From the NCBI GenBank assembly GCA_903919215.1, contig CAIXHI010000162.1, positions 1 through 16,485 on the forward strand: DNA of 16,485 nt. The letters are read 5' to 3'. Each line of letters opens with the position of its first letter. The stretch's first letter is position 1. Below are positions 7,222 to 14,856 of this stretch, piece by piece. The stretch is from an uncultured Acidimicrobiaceae bacterium. GTDB lineage: Bacteria > Actinomycetota > Acidimicrobiia > Acidimicrobiales > Ilumatobacteraceae. The position numbers were made by a program, and so were the translations under genes. Under the pieces are notes generated by a model. It worked only from the letters and a program-made list of their open reading frames with translations. It had not been told where the DNA came from and made no database searches.

Positions 7222-8439
7222 TCAGGCCACCACACCGCGAATCTTGAGGTCGATGATCTGCTCCTCGTCGAGCCCGATCGAGGCCAGGATGGCGTCGCCG
7301 TGCTCGTTGAAGAGCGGAGCCCGCGACGGCGTGCTGGGGGCGCCGCCGTACTGCACCGGTGCGGCCACCAGGCGGAACGGAATACCGTCGGCCGTTTCCA
7401 GATCTTGCACGTAGCCGTTGGCCACCGCCTGCGGGTCGTCGACGACCTCGAGTGTGGTCTGCACCACTGCCCACTGACCGGAGAAGTCGGCGAGGCGTAC
7501 TCGCCAGTCCGCGAGCGGAGCAGAGGCGAACGCCTCGCGCACGATCGAGGCAGCCTCGTCGCCGTGGTCGGCGAGCGACTGGTGGTCCGCGAAGCGCGGG
7601 TCGTCAATGCATTCCGGCCGACCGATCACACGACACATGTCGGGCCAGTAGCGGATCGCCTGCAGGCAGGTCAGGGCAATGTGGCGGTTGTCCTGGGTCT
7701 TGTAACTGGCGACCAGTGGGTTCCGCGTCGGCGTGTTCAGCGGCGGGGGCGTCATCGGCTGGCCCATCTGCAGTGCCAGCGCGATGGACGCGGCCTGGGC
7801 CCACATGCCGACGCCCAGCAGTGAGACGTCGACGGTGATGGCCTCGCCAGTGCGTTCGCGGTGGAACAGGGCACCCATGATCCCGCCGGCGATCGTCATC
7901 GCCCCGATGGAGTCGCCGAATGCGGGACCAGGGGGCGACGGGACCATGTCGGCCTCAGGGCGCATGACACCCGAGGCCACGCCTGCACGTGCCCAGAAGC
8001 CCAGTGAGTCGTACGAGCCGCGTTCGATCTCCGGACCGCGTTCGCCGTGTCCAGTGCCGCTCACATAGATCATGCGGGCGTTGTGCTCCCGAAGGTGCTC
8101 ACGCTCGATCCGCAGCTTGGTGCGCACCCCGGGCAACTTGTTCGTGAGGAACACGTCGCACGTCGTCGCCAACCGGTAGAGGATGTCGATGCCGTCGGCA
8201 GTTGTGAGGTCGAGGCCCAGGCTCTGCTTCCCGCGGTTCGAGTGCTCGAGCAACACGTGCACGTTCGTGTTCATCAACGCGATGCCACTGGACATCAGCC
8301 CGCGCATCGCGTCACCACGTTCGACGTGCTCGATCTTGATGACCTCCGCACCCCAGTCGGCAAGGATCGCCGAGGCGGCGGGCACGAACGTGTGCTCGGC
8401 GACCTCGAGGATGCGGACGCCCTTCATCACTGCTGTCAT
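7222..8439 (-). CDS. CaiB/BaiF family (class III) CoA-transferase
   Basis: The 405-residue product belongs to the class III CoA-transferases, which move CoA between carboxylic acids through aspartyl-CoA intermediates. Family landmarks are GVRILEVAEHTFVPAASAILADWGAEVIKIE at the N-terminus (describing the first beta-alpha unit and the KIE motif), SNRGKQSLGLDLTT (67-80), and the catalytic aspartate within RGSYDSLGFWARAG (D144). ATG 8439 is chosen because AGGGGG lies just upstream and the family N-terminus begins there. An upstream in-frame extension to 8700 would run through the regulatory gap. The gene is divergent from the alpha/beta hydrolase, with operator-like site 3 41 bp from its start, and converges on livF. 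In this cluster it may activate an imported acid by taking CoA from a pathway product such as succinyl-CoA or an acyl-CoA. It could also be a racemase of the same fold (alpha-methylacyl-CoA racemase), but the conserved pattern does not single this out. Confidence 0.9.
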   Translation of the reverse strand: MTAVMKGVRILEVAEHTFVPAASAILADWGAEVIKIEHVERGDAMRGLMSSGIALMNTNVHVLLEHSNRGKQSLGLDLTTADGIDILYRLATTCDVFLTNKLPGVRTKLRIEREHLREHNARMIYVSGTGHGERGPEIERGSYDSLGFWARAGVASGVMRPEADMVPSPPGPAFGDSIGAMTIAGGIMGALFHRERTGEAITVDVSLLGVGMWAQAASIALALQMGQPMTPPPLNTPTRNPLVASYKTQDNRHIALTCLQAIRYWPDMCRVIGRPECIDDPRFADHQSLADHGDEAASIVREAFASAPLADWRVRLADFSGQWAVVQTTLEVVDDPQAVANGYVQDLETADGIPFRLVAAPVQYGGAPSTPSRAPLFNEHGDAILASIGLDEEQIIDLKIRGVVA

Positions 8440-8480
8440 GGTTCCCCCTGTCGGCGCACTGACCGGCGCACGACAGTTGT

Positions 8481-8496
8481 CTAACACATACGTCAC
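8481..8496 (+). promoter_or_regulatory. Operator-like site 3, CoA-transferase/hydrolase divergent gap
   Basis: CTAACACATACGTCAC is followed by GTATCTT, which contains a TATCTT hexamer fitting a TAnnnT -10 box on the plus strand. It lies 41 bp from the CoA-transferase start (8439, minus) and 106 bp from the hydrolase start. Because the element is nearly palindromic, it most likely serves the CoA-transferase, with site 4 serving the hydrolase. Confidence 0.72.
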
Positions 8497-8548
8497 GTAT
8501 CTTCCAGGGCTCAATCCACACTTTGTCCGCGCTCGAGTGCACACCCGT

Positions 8549-8564
8549 CTAACATTCATGTCAG
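8549..8564 (+). promoter_or_regulatory. Operator-like site 4, upstream of the alpha/beta hydrolase
   Basis: CTAACATTCATGTCAG is followed by GTAA. The central ten bases ACATTCATGT form a perfect ACAT-nn-ATGT inverted repeat. It ends 38 bp before ATG 8603 and starts 68 bp after the start of site 3, so two sites occur in tandem in this divergent gap. Confidence 0.72.
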
Positions 8565-8602
8565 GTAACCGGTCGGAACCGGTGCGCCGCCAGGAGGGCA
8601 TC

Positions 8603-9466
8603 ATGCCGATCGCACAGGTGAACGGGCTCGGTATCGCGTACGACGTGATCGGTGATGCAGGGCAGCCCTGGATCATCACGCCCGGTGGCCGCTTCAGCAA
8701 GGACTACGCCGGTGTTCGCGAGATGGCCGAAGCACTCGCCGCGAGCGGCAAGCAGGTGGTCATCTGGGACCGGCCGAACTGCGGAGCGTCCGACATCACC
8801 TTCGACGGCGACTCCGAGTCGGCGACACAGGCCGACGCGTTGGCGGGACTGCTGCGCCATCTGGGTCTCGCCCCGGCGGTGATCATCGGCGGCTCAGGAG
8901 GTGCCCGGGTGTCATTGCTCGCTGCCGCCCGACACCCCGACGTGGCCGCTGGTGTGGGTCTGTGGTGGCTGAGCGGAGGCCCGTTCGGCCTGATGTCGCT
9001 CGGCGTGCACTACTGCGGGGGTTCGATCATGGCCGCGTGGCAGCACGGTATGGAGGCCGTGGCCATGTTGCCAGAGTGGCAGGAGGTCATCGAGCGCAAC
9101 CCGAAGAACCGCGAGCGACTCCTCACACAGGACCCGAAGGCGTTCATCGCCAAGCTGGAGACCTGGATGCTCGCCTACTACCCGCGCTCCGACCAGCTGA
9201 TCCCAGGTCTGCCGAATGAGCAGGCGCGGGCGATGAGCGTGCCGACGTTGATCTTCAACAGCGGCAGCAGCGATGTCCACCACACGCGAGCCACGACCGA
9301 GAGTCTGGCAACACTCATCCCTACTGCGCGCCTGGTCGAGCCGCCGTGGGGCGACCGCGAGTGGATCGAGCGGATGACGGACGGCGCTGGGTTGTTCGTC
9401 CGCTGGCCGCTGCTGGTGCCCACCCTCGTCGAGTGGGCACAAGGAGCTACAAGCGGTACAGCTTGA
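8603..9466 (+). CDS. Alpha/beta hydrolase with atypical catalytic triad
   Basis: This is a 287-residue alpha/beta-hydrolase-fold protein. It has an oxyanion-type TPGGRF (26-31), WDRPNCGASD (55-64) as in many esterase and C-C hydrolase relatives, a nucleophile elbow GGSGGAR with Ser98, and a likely acid residue after strand 7 in NSGSSDVHHTR (D224). The segment where the catalytic histidine is normally found after strand 8 reads RLVEPPWGDREWIER and contains no histidine. The only nearby candidates are H226 and H227, next to the acid. ATG 8603 has an excellent CAGGAGGGC ribosome site (8591-8599). The gene has operator-like sites 3 and 4 upstream. Its last 20 bases overlap the convergent amidohydrolase gene. 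It may be an esterase or lactonase with a rearranged triad, or a non-hydrolytic member of the fold. The fold is secure, activity is not. Confidence 0.88.
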   Translation: MPIAQVNGLGIAYDVIGDAGQPWIITPGGRFSKDYAGVREMAEALAASGKQVVIWDRPNCGASDITFDGDSESATQADALAGLLRHLGLAPAVIIGGSGGARVSLLAAARHPDVAAGVGLWWLSGGPFGLMSLGVHYCGGSIMAAWQHGMEAVAMLPEWQEVIERNPKNRERLLTQDPKAFIAKLETWMLAYYPRSDQLIPGLPNEQARAMSVPTLIFNSGSSDVHHTRATTESLATLIPTARLVEPPWGDREWIERMTDGAGLFVRWPLLVPTLVEWAQGATSGTA

Positions 9467-10616
9467 CCGCGTTATCGCCGAGGATCTTGCGCCGCGACGA
9501 CTCTGTCAACGTCGACATCTTTTCGGCGATGGTGTCCAATGGCTTGGGATACAGACACGTCGGGTGCGGGAAGTCGGTCTCGAACAGAATGTTGTCGTCG
9601 CCCACGGCGTCGACGAGAGCCTGCAGCTTGCCCTGCGCCTGCTCGAACCAGAACGTCGAGTACCAGTGGTCTTTGAAATACTGGGACGGCATCTTCTGCA
9701 GCTGGGCCAGATCCGCGGGGGCGTTCTCGTCCATCTCGTAGTCGATGGTCTCGAGGATGAACGGGATCCAGCCGATGCCGCTCTCGACGGACACCATCTT
9801 CAGGCCGGGGTTGCGGTCGAACATCCCACTGAGGATGGTGTTGATGATCACCCGGGCGTTGCCGATGAACAGCATCGACCCGCCGATCGCGGCCTTCGTG
9901 TTTTCCCGCTGCGACTGCCAGAAGTACTTGCCGAAGAAGTTCATCGCCGTGAGGCTGGCCCCGATGTGGAAGTGCACCGGAAGGCCGCGCTCGACGCACA
10001 CTTGCCACAGCGGATCCCACGCCGGTTCCGACAGGTCGGGCGAGCCCACGTCGGCGGCGTCGGAGGTCATGTTGACGCCGCGCAGGCCCAGGTCGGCGAC
10101 GCGAGTGGCCTCGCGGACACACAGATCAATGTCCCACACGGGCATGATCGGCATCGGCAACAACCGGTTGTCCGAATCGGACTGCATCTCGGCCATCGCG
10201 TCGTTGTAGATCTGGATGGACAGCAGGCGTAGCACGGGGTCGATCTCGCTGGACGACAGTCCTTCGCCAAAGCCAACCGCGTTGGGGAACAGGACCTGGG
10301 CATGCACGCCCGAGTCGTTCATCACCTCGATGCGCGCCTCGGGATCCCACGCCCCGCGATGGATGCGATCAATCCCCCACACCATCATTGATTCTCCGAA
10401 CGAGTGCTTGGCACCTTCGGTGTCGATCACCCCGCCGCCGCCAGCGAAGCCGAGGACCTTGTCATCGACGACCCATGACGCTCGCCCGTCGATCTCCACC
10501 ACGCGCGGCACCCGATCCTTGAACGCCGCCGGCGCGCGCTTGACCCACAGGTCGTGCGGTTCAGTGAGATGGGTATCGCAATCGATGACCCGTAGGTCGC
10601 TCGGAAGCTGAGACAT
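9447..10616 (-). CDS. Amidohydrolase family 2, copy 2
   Basis: The 389-residue product shares the barrel layout of the first amidohydrolase. It has D14-x-H16-x-x-E19 (IDCDTHLTEP), H217 in VHFHIGAS, E278 in MVSVESGIGWIPFILE, and D348/H351 in LFETDFPHPTCLYP. It resembles copy 1 (both have GIGW and YFLE/FILE after the acidic residue) more than copy 3. ATG 10616 is preceded by GGGGG at good spacing; an upstream in-frame start at 10691 would overlap copy 3 and lacks a ribosome site. It begins 71 bp after the end of copy 3, with no operator-like site between, so both are probably on one transcript from the promoter near 11944. The 3' end overlaps the hydrolase gene by 20 bases tail-to-tail. Metal-dependent hydrolysis or decarboxylation is expected; the substrate is unknown. 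Confidence 0.92.
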   Translation of the reverse strand: MSQLPSDLRVIDCDTHLTEPHDLWVKRAPAAFKDRVPRVVEIDGRASWVVDDKVLGFAGGGGVIDTEGAKHSFGESMMVWGIDRIHRGAWDPEARIEVMNDSGVHAQVLFPNAVGFGEGLSSSEIDPVLRLLSIQIYNDAMAEMQSDSDNRLLPMPIMPVWDIDLCVREATRVADLGLRGVNMTSDAADVGSPDLSEPAWDPLWQVCVERGLPVHFHIGASLTAMNFFGKYFWQSQRENTKAAIGGSMLFIGNARVIINTILSGMFDRNPGLKMVSVESGIGWIPFILETIDYEMDENAPADLAQLQKMPSQYFKDHWYSTFWFEQAQGKLQALVDAVGDDNILFETDFPHPTCLYPKPLDTIAEKMSTLTESSRRKILGDNAVKLYRL

Positions 10617-10687
10617 GTGTACCCCCAGTTGTCTTGGGCCGGCGGCGCCGGGCCGTGTGCGGATGCGTGAGTGCACCCGCGAGTGAC

Positions 10688-11893
10688 TCACACCGCCGCG
10701 GTGTTCTCTACATTCATCAGACGTGCGAGGTTGCCGCCCATGATCTTGGCGACTCCCACGCTGTCGATACCGACCAGGTCGTCGACGAACGTGATCGGGT
10801 CAGCGAGGCCCTCCGGGTGCGGGTAGTCCGAGCCGAACAGCACGTGGTCGATGCCGACGAGCTCCGCGAGCGCCTTGGGGTTCTCCTCGTGGAACGGGTG
10901 CACGTAGATGTTCCGCTTGAACACCTCCACCGGGTGCTCGTCGAACGAGTTGGGCGCCATGCTGTGTGCGTATTCCATGGTCTCCAACAGCCCACGCACC
11001 CAGCCCGAGCCGTTCTCCACGAGTGCAATTTTCAACTTCGGGAAACGCGAGCACATGCCGTGGCCGATGGCCGAAGCCACCGTGTCGACGACCGGGCGGC
11101 TCATGTGGCCGACGATCGCACCGAAACCGGACTGGCCCACGAACGGCTTCATTTCGTCCGTGACACCCTCCCAGTCATTCTGGTACCGCTGGTAGCCGCT
11201 GTCGCTGGCGTGCATGCCGACGAGGATGTCGGCCGCCTCAACGCGCTCCCAGAAGGGATCGAACTCGGGTAGCGCGAACGAACGCATCCCATTGATGCCG
11301 GGCACCGGGGCGGGACGAACGAGGATGACTTTGGCGCCGCGCTCGAGCACCCACTCCAGTTCGGCGAGCGCCTTGTCGAGAATCGGCAGCGTGATCACCG
11401 GCGTCGGGAAGATGCGGTCCTCGAAGTTGAATGTCCACTGTTCGTACATCCAGCGGTTGAGCGCGGTGACGATCGCGTGGATGGCCTCGGGGTCGTCACG
11501 CAGACGCTCCTCGACGAGACTGGCCAGCGTGGGCCACATCAGCGCACGGTCAATGCCCTGCTGATCCATCAGTTCGATACGCGGGCCCGGCTCCCGGAAT
11601 GCCGGCGGAGCAACCATTGCCTTGCCGAGAATCTCGCGGCGGGACTTGCCCTCCGGATTGCCGTTGCGGAAGTACTCCTCCTGGGCACCGGGAGCCGCGA
11701 CCTTCTCGAACGTCGGGTTCGGGATGTACTCGCTGATCGCGCCCTTGACCGAGATCTTGGTTCGGCCCTCGACGTCGACGTAATCGATGACGCCTTTGAA
11801 CCTCGGGTCGATGTACTTGGTCAGAGCAGCGGGTGTTTCGTACATGTGGTTGTCCACGTCGAACACGGGATAACCGAGGCTTCTTGACGGCAT
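10688..11893 (-). CDS. Amidohydrolase family 2, copy 3 (DNHxYE subtype)
   Basis: A 401-residue member of the same superfamily, but of the subtype that begins FDVDNHMYE (D14, H16, E19), known from many actinobacterial amidohydrolases. Further landmarks are H228 in VGMHASDSG, E293 in ALVENGSGWVRGLLE and D356/H359 in LFGSDYPHPEG. The three-residue steps between metal ligands match copies 1 and 2, but the intervening sequence is divergent, so it is a separate subfamily rather than a recent duplicate. ATG 11893 was chosen for the purine-rich AAGGGAAGAGAG upstream and the family-typical N-terminus; an in-frame start at 11950 would fall within the operator-like site. It is the first gene of a two-gene unit with copy 2. 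Operator-like site 5, with a TATAGT -10 box, lies upstream. Confidence 0.92.
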   Translation of the reverse strand: MPSRSLGYPVFDVDNHMYETPAALTKYIDPRFKGVIDYVDVEGRTKISVKGAISEYIPNPTFEKVAAPGAQEEYFRNGNPEGKSRREILGKAMVAPPAFREPGPRIELMDQQGIDRALMWPTLASLVEERLRDDPEAIHAIVTALNRWMYEQWTFNFEDRIFPTPVITLPILDKALAELEWVLERGAKVILVRPAPVPGINGMRSFALPEFDPFWERVEAADILVGMHASDSGYQRYQNDWEGVTDEMKPFVGQSGFGAIVGHMSRPVVDTVASAIGHGMCSRFPKLKIALVENGSGWVRGLLETMEYAHSMAPNSFDEHPVEVFKRNIYVHPFHEENPKALAELVGIDHVLFGSDYPHPEGLADPITFVDDLVGIDSVGVAKIMGGNLARLMNVENTAAV

Positions 11894-11935
11894 GGCGACT
11901 CTCTTCCCTTTGGTGATCGGGTCACTTCGTGTGAT

Positions 11936-11941
11936 GACTAT
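11936..11941 (-). promoter_or_regulatory. Candidate -10 box TATAGT for amidohydrolase copy 3
   Basis: TATAGT on the minus strand matches the actinobacterial TAnnnT -10 pattern. It starts two bases after the end of operator-like site 5. The operator would therefore cover the -35 to -12 region, where a bound repressor would block RNA polymerase or a bound activator could replace a missing -35 box. A leader of about 35 bases would result. Confidence 0.45.
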
Positions 11942-11943
11942 AC

Positions 11944-11959
11944 ATGACATGAGTGTTAG
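11944..11959 (-). promoter_or_regulatory. Operator-like site 5, upstream of amidohydrolase copies 3 and 2
   Basis: Read on the minus strand the site is CTAACACTCATGTCAT followed by GTATAGTC, giving a clean TATAGT -10 hexamer (11941-11936) directly after the element. It ends 50 bp before the ATG at 11893. It lies in the 113-bp gap downstream of the acyl-CoA synthetase gene, showing that the two amidohydrolases have their own promoter despite sharing strand and direction. Confidence 0.74.
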
Positions 11960-12006
11960 AGAACAGGGGTTCTTGCGAACCTCGTCGACGGTCAGCAGCT
12001 GCCTGC

Positions 12007-13650
12007 TCAGGCGCCGCCGTGGGGGTGCGGTTCGTAGTCCGTGCGGATCGCCTCGTTCACCCGGCGTCGGTCGATCTTGCCCGAGTCGAGCATCGGTAGT
12101 TCTGCCTGGCTGGTGAACAGGGTGATGTGCCGGGGCACCTTGTAGCTGGCGATACGGTCCTTGACCGCCGCGCGCAATGACGCTGCGTCGACGTTCGCGC
12201 CGGGTCGGATGACGACACCGGCGACGACGTCCTCACCCCGCTCGGACGGAGTGCCGGTGACGAACGCAGCCACCACCTCCGGCAGTTCCTCGAGCGCGAT
12301 CTCCACATCTCTGGGGGTGACGTTCATCCCCGAGGTCTTGATCGCATCCCCCAGACGGCCAACGAAATGCAGGTGCCCGTGCTCGTCGAACCAGCCGGCA
12401 TCACCCGTGCGGTACCAGCCGTCGGCGGTGAAAACCTGGCTGCGCTCCACCTTGTAGAAGCCCAACATCAGCGAGTAGCCGCGCACGCAGATCTCACCGG
12501 AGCTCCCAGCAGGCAGGTCCTCGCCCGTGATCGCGTCGATGATCTTGTGCTCGACGCCCGGCACCGGGCGACCGAACGAGCCGGGTATGTCGGCCGGGTC
12601 CTCCGGGCGAGCTCCATAGGTGTGGGGACCGAAGGTTTCGGTCATTCCCAGAGAGCCGAGCGTGGAGGTCGCCAGGCCGGCTGGCTGATTGGCTCCGTCC
12701 AGCACCGGCGAACGCAGGGCGGACAGGTCGCGCTCACCGCACGTGGGATGCTCGGCCAACGCCTTGGCCAGGTGCGGCCATCCGAGGATCTGTGTCACAC
12801 GCTCGCGTTCGAGCAACCGCAGCGTTGCCTCCGGCTCGAAGCGGTCCTCGTACACCACGGTCGCGCCGACCATCATCGCCGCCATGAATGTGTAGCCGAC
12901 GCCACCGACCCAGAACAGCGGCATCGAGCCGTACAGCACGTCGTCGGGCGCCAGTGCCCTCAGGGTCGCGAGGTTGTATGCGTGGCGGATGGTCGGCCCG
13001 TGGCCGTGCACGACACCCTTCGGGGCAGACGTGCTACCTGACGTGTGGATGATCATCATCTCGTCCGCCGGAGTGACCTCGCGCTGCGCTGCGGCGAACA
13101 TCTCGTCGGGCACATCTGCCGCCAACACCAGAAGTTCGTCACGGTGCCCTGCCCACGGACGAGTGGGGGCGCCGCCCCACGTCCACACCGCGCGCAGCGA
13201 GGGGTGGGTTGTGCTGCGGATCGCCCCGTTGGGTTGCGCCGCAAGGTCGGGTACCGCCGCCTCAAGGCGTGCCAGGTGGTCAGCTGCGAGGTGCGCGTCG
13301 GCGGCGAGCAGCACCTGCACGTCGGCGTGCCGCAGCACGTGCCCGAGTTCGGCGGCCTTGTGGTACGTGTTCAGCAGGGTGGCGATCGCGCCAATGCGCA
13401 CGACCGCCAGCCAGGCGATGATCCAGTCGGGTCCATTCGGGGCGAGGACACCCACTCGTGTCCCCTTGCCGACGCCGGACGCGAGCAATGCCTTCGCCAT
13501 GAGTGCAGATCTGTCGGCGGCGTCCGCATAGGTGAGCCTGGCGTCGCCGAGCACCGCCAGCGCGTGGTCGCCGAAGTGCCGGGCGACGTGCTCGATGAGC
13601 GCCGGCGCCGTCGGCACGAATGGCGGCAATACCGGTTCCTGCCGGTTCAC
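12007..13650 (-). CDS. AMP-dependent acyl-CoA synthetase/ligase (ANL superfamily)
   Basis: A 547-residue adenylate-forming enzyme that activates a carboxylic acid to acyl-AMP and then acyl-CoA. Motifs in order are the phosphate loop IIHTSGSTSAPKGVVHGHG (TSGSTSAPK at 203-211), LGMTETFG (A5), YRTGDAGWFDE with the ribose-binding aspartate (A7), FVGRLGDAIKTSGMNVTPRDVE at the hinge (A8), and LDSGKIDRRRV with the catalytic lysine K525 (A10). Length and layout match free-standing acyl-CoA synthetases. The start GTG 13650 overlaps the P450 stop by four bases (GTGA); GTG 13653 is an equal alternative, and neither has a strong ribosome site, so translation is probably coupled. A much longer frame reaching 14445 runs inside the P450 gene and is rejected. 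It is the last gene of the crotonase-P450-ligase operon. The acid substrate (fatty, aromatic or terpenoid) cannot be read from motifs. Confidence 0.93.
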   Translation of the reverse strand: MNRQEPVLPPFVPTAPALIEHVARHFGDHALAVLGDARLTYADAADRSALMAKALLASGVGKGTRVGVLAPNGPDWIIAWLAVVRIGAIATLLNTYHKAAELGHVLRHADVQVLLAADAHLAADHLARLEAAVPDLAAQPNGAIRSTTHPSLRAVWTWGGAPTRPWAGHRDELLVLAADVPDEMFAAAQREVTPADEMMIIHTSGSTSAPKGVVHGHGPTIRHAYNLATLRALAPDDVLYGSMPLFWVGGVGYTFMAAMMVGATVVYEDRFEPEATLRLLERERVTQILGWPHLAKALAEHPTCGERDLSALRSPVLDGANQPAGLATSTLGSLGMTETFGPHTYGARPEDPADIPGSFGRPVPGVEHKIIDAITGEDLPAGSSGEICVRGYSLMLGFYKVERSQVFTADGWYRTGDAGWFDEHGHLHFVGRLGDAIKTSGMNVTPRDVEIALEELPEVVAAFVTGTPSERGEDVVAGVVIRPGANVDAASLRAAVKDRIASYKVPRHITLFTSQAELPMLDSGKIDRRRVNEAIRTDYEPHPHGGA

Positions 13651-14813
13651 CACACCAGTTCGAGGTTGTCGATGGCGCGCAGGCCCTGCGAGTACAGCAG
13701 CACGTTCCCCTCGACCAGGCTGTAGTTCGGGATCGCCGCGTGCCACTCCTCCATCGCCACCCTCAGCTCCATCCGGGCGAGGTGTGATCCGAGGCAGCGG
13801 TGCACGCCGCCACCGAAGGCGATGTGCTTGTTCGCCTCGCGGTCGAAGCGAATCTCGTCGGCCCCGTCCCACGTACGCTCGTCGGTGTTCGCCGAACCGA
13901 GCATGACGGACACGACACGGTTCGCCGCGATCGGGCAACCGGACACCTCGGTTTCCTGCGTCGTGATGCGCACGACCCCCTGCACGGGCGACTCCCAGCG
14001 CAGGAGCTCCTCCACTGCGTGGGGGATCAGCGACGGATCGTCGACGATCTGCTGGCGGTGCTCTGGGTGCTCGGCCAGGAACGCGATCATGCAGTCCAGC
14101 GATGCCGTGACGGTGTCGAGCCCGGCGAGGAAGAACAGATACCCGATGTCGAGCACGTCTTCCTGCGTGAGCCGCTGACCATCGACTTCCGCGGCGAGGA
14201 ACATCGAGATGAAGTCTTCCTTCGGCTCGACGGCGCGCTCGTCGATGACCTCCTGCAGCACGGCGTAGATCTTCTGACCCGTCGCGGCGGTGGCTGCGTT
14301 GCGTGCCTCGATGGAGTGCGTGGGCGGACGCAGGATGCCGTTCTTCAGTTCGATGAACTCCGCCGCACGCGACACCGGGAGCCCGAGCAATTGCAGGAAC
14401 ACAATCGTCGGCAGACGTTCGGCCATCTCGGTGTGGAAGTTGCACCCGTTCTTCTCCGGCAGCCCGACGAGGAGCTCGCGGACCAAGGCACGGGTGGCGG
14501 GCTCGAGGAGCGCGATCTGCTTAGGAGCAAAGATCGGGTCGAGCAGCTTGCGGAAGTTCTTGTGCCGCGGCGGGTCGATCTGCAGCGGGATGAGCGGGCG
14601 GATCTGCCCGATGTTCACCGCGTCGATACCTGACGAGAAGATCTCCGGGTGCCCGAGCACGAAGCGGATGTCCTCGTCACCCCCGACCAGGACCATTGCC
14701 TCCGGACCCATATCGATGATCGGCGCGGCATCACGCATCATCTTCATCAGTGGTTGCGGGTGTGCCGCAGCGACGGGATCGATGTCCCCGGTCATGCTGA
14801 AAATGTCAGTCAT
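13647..14813 (-). CDS. Cytochrome P450 monooxygenase
   Basis: This 388-residue soluble bacterial P450 shows the full signature set: DPPRHKNFRKLLDPIF (80-95, C-helix), the oxygen-activating I-helix FFLAGLDTVTASL (A230-G-L-D-T234), ExxR in EELLRWESP (E269, R272), and the heme-binding loop FGGGVHRCLGSHLAR with thiolate ligand C340. It would hydroxylate a substrate using electrons from a ferredoxin, but no ferredoxin or reductase gene lies in the window. ATG 14813 is preceded by GGGGA at five-base spacing; a TTG at 14825 is disfavoured. It follows the crotonase-fold gene by 43 bp and overlaps the acyl-CoA synthetase start by four bases, so the three are one operon. Such P450s in actinobacterial catabolic clusters often oxidise lipophilic terpenoid, steroid or aromatic compounds. 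That is a family-level hint only. Confidence 0.95.
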   Translation of the reverse strand: MTDIFSMTGDIDPVAAAHPQPLMKMMRDAAPIIDMGPEAMVLVGGDEDIRFVLGHPEIFSSGIDAVNIGQIRPLIPLQIDPPRHKNFRKLLDPIFAPKQIALLEPATRALVRELLVGLPEKNGCNFHTEMAERLPTIVFLQLLGLPVSRAAEFIELKNGILRPPTHSIEARNAATAATGQKIYAVLQEVIDERAVEPKEDFISMFLAAEVDGQRLTQEDVLDIGYLFFLAGLDTVTASLDCMIAFLAEHPEHRQQIVDDPSLIPHAVEELLRWESPVQGVVRITTQETEVSGCPIAANRVVSVMLGSANTDERTWDGADEIRFDREANKHIAFGGGVHRCLGSHLARMELRVAMEEWHAAIPNYSLVEGNVLLYSQGLRAIDNLELVW

Positions 14814-14856
14814 GGTGTTCCCCAAATCTTCGTGTGGTGAGTCGTGTCGAATGTGG

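Noticed and set aside
8183..8602. Upstream extension of the alpha/beta hydrolase to 427 residues
   Set aside because: It would cross the CoA-transferase start and both operator-like sites; ATG 8603 has a strong ribosome site and the family-typical N-terminus.
13651..14445. N-terminal extension of the acyl-CoA synthetase frame giving an 812-residue protein
   Set aside because: The extra 265 codons lie wholly within the P450 gene in another frame and show no ANL or carrier domain; the GTGA overlap at 13647-13650 gives a natural start.
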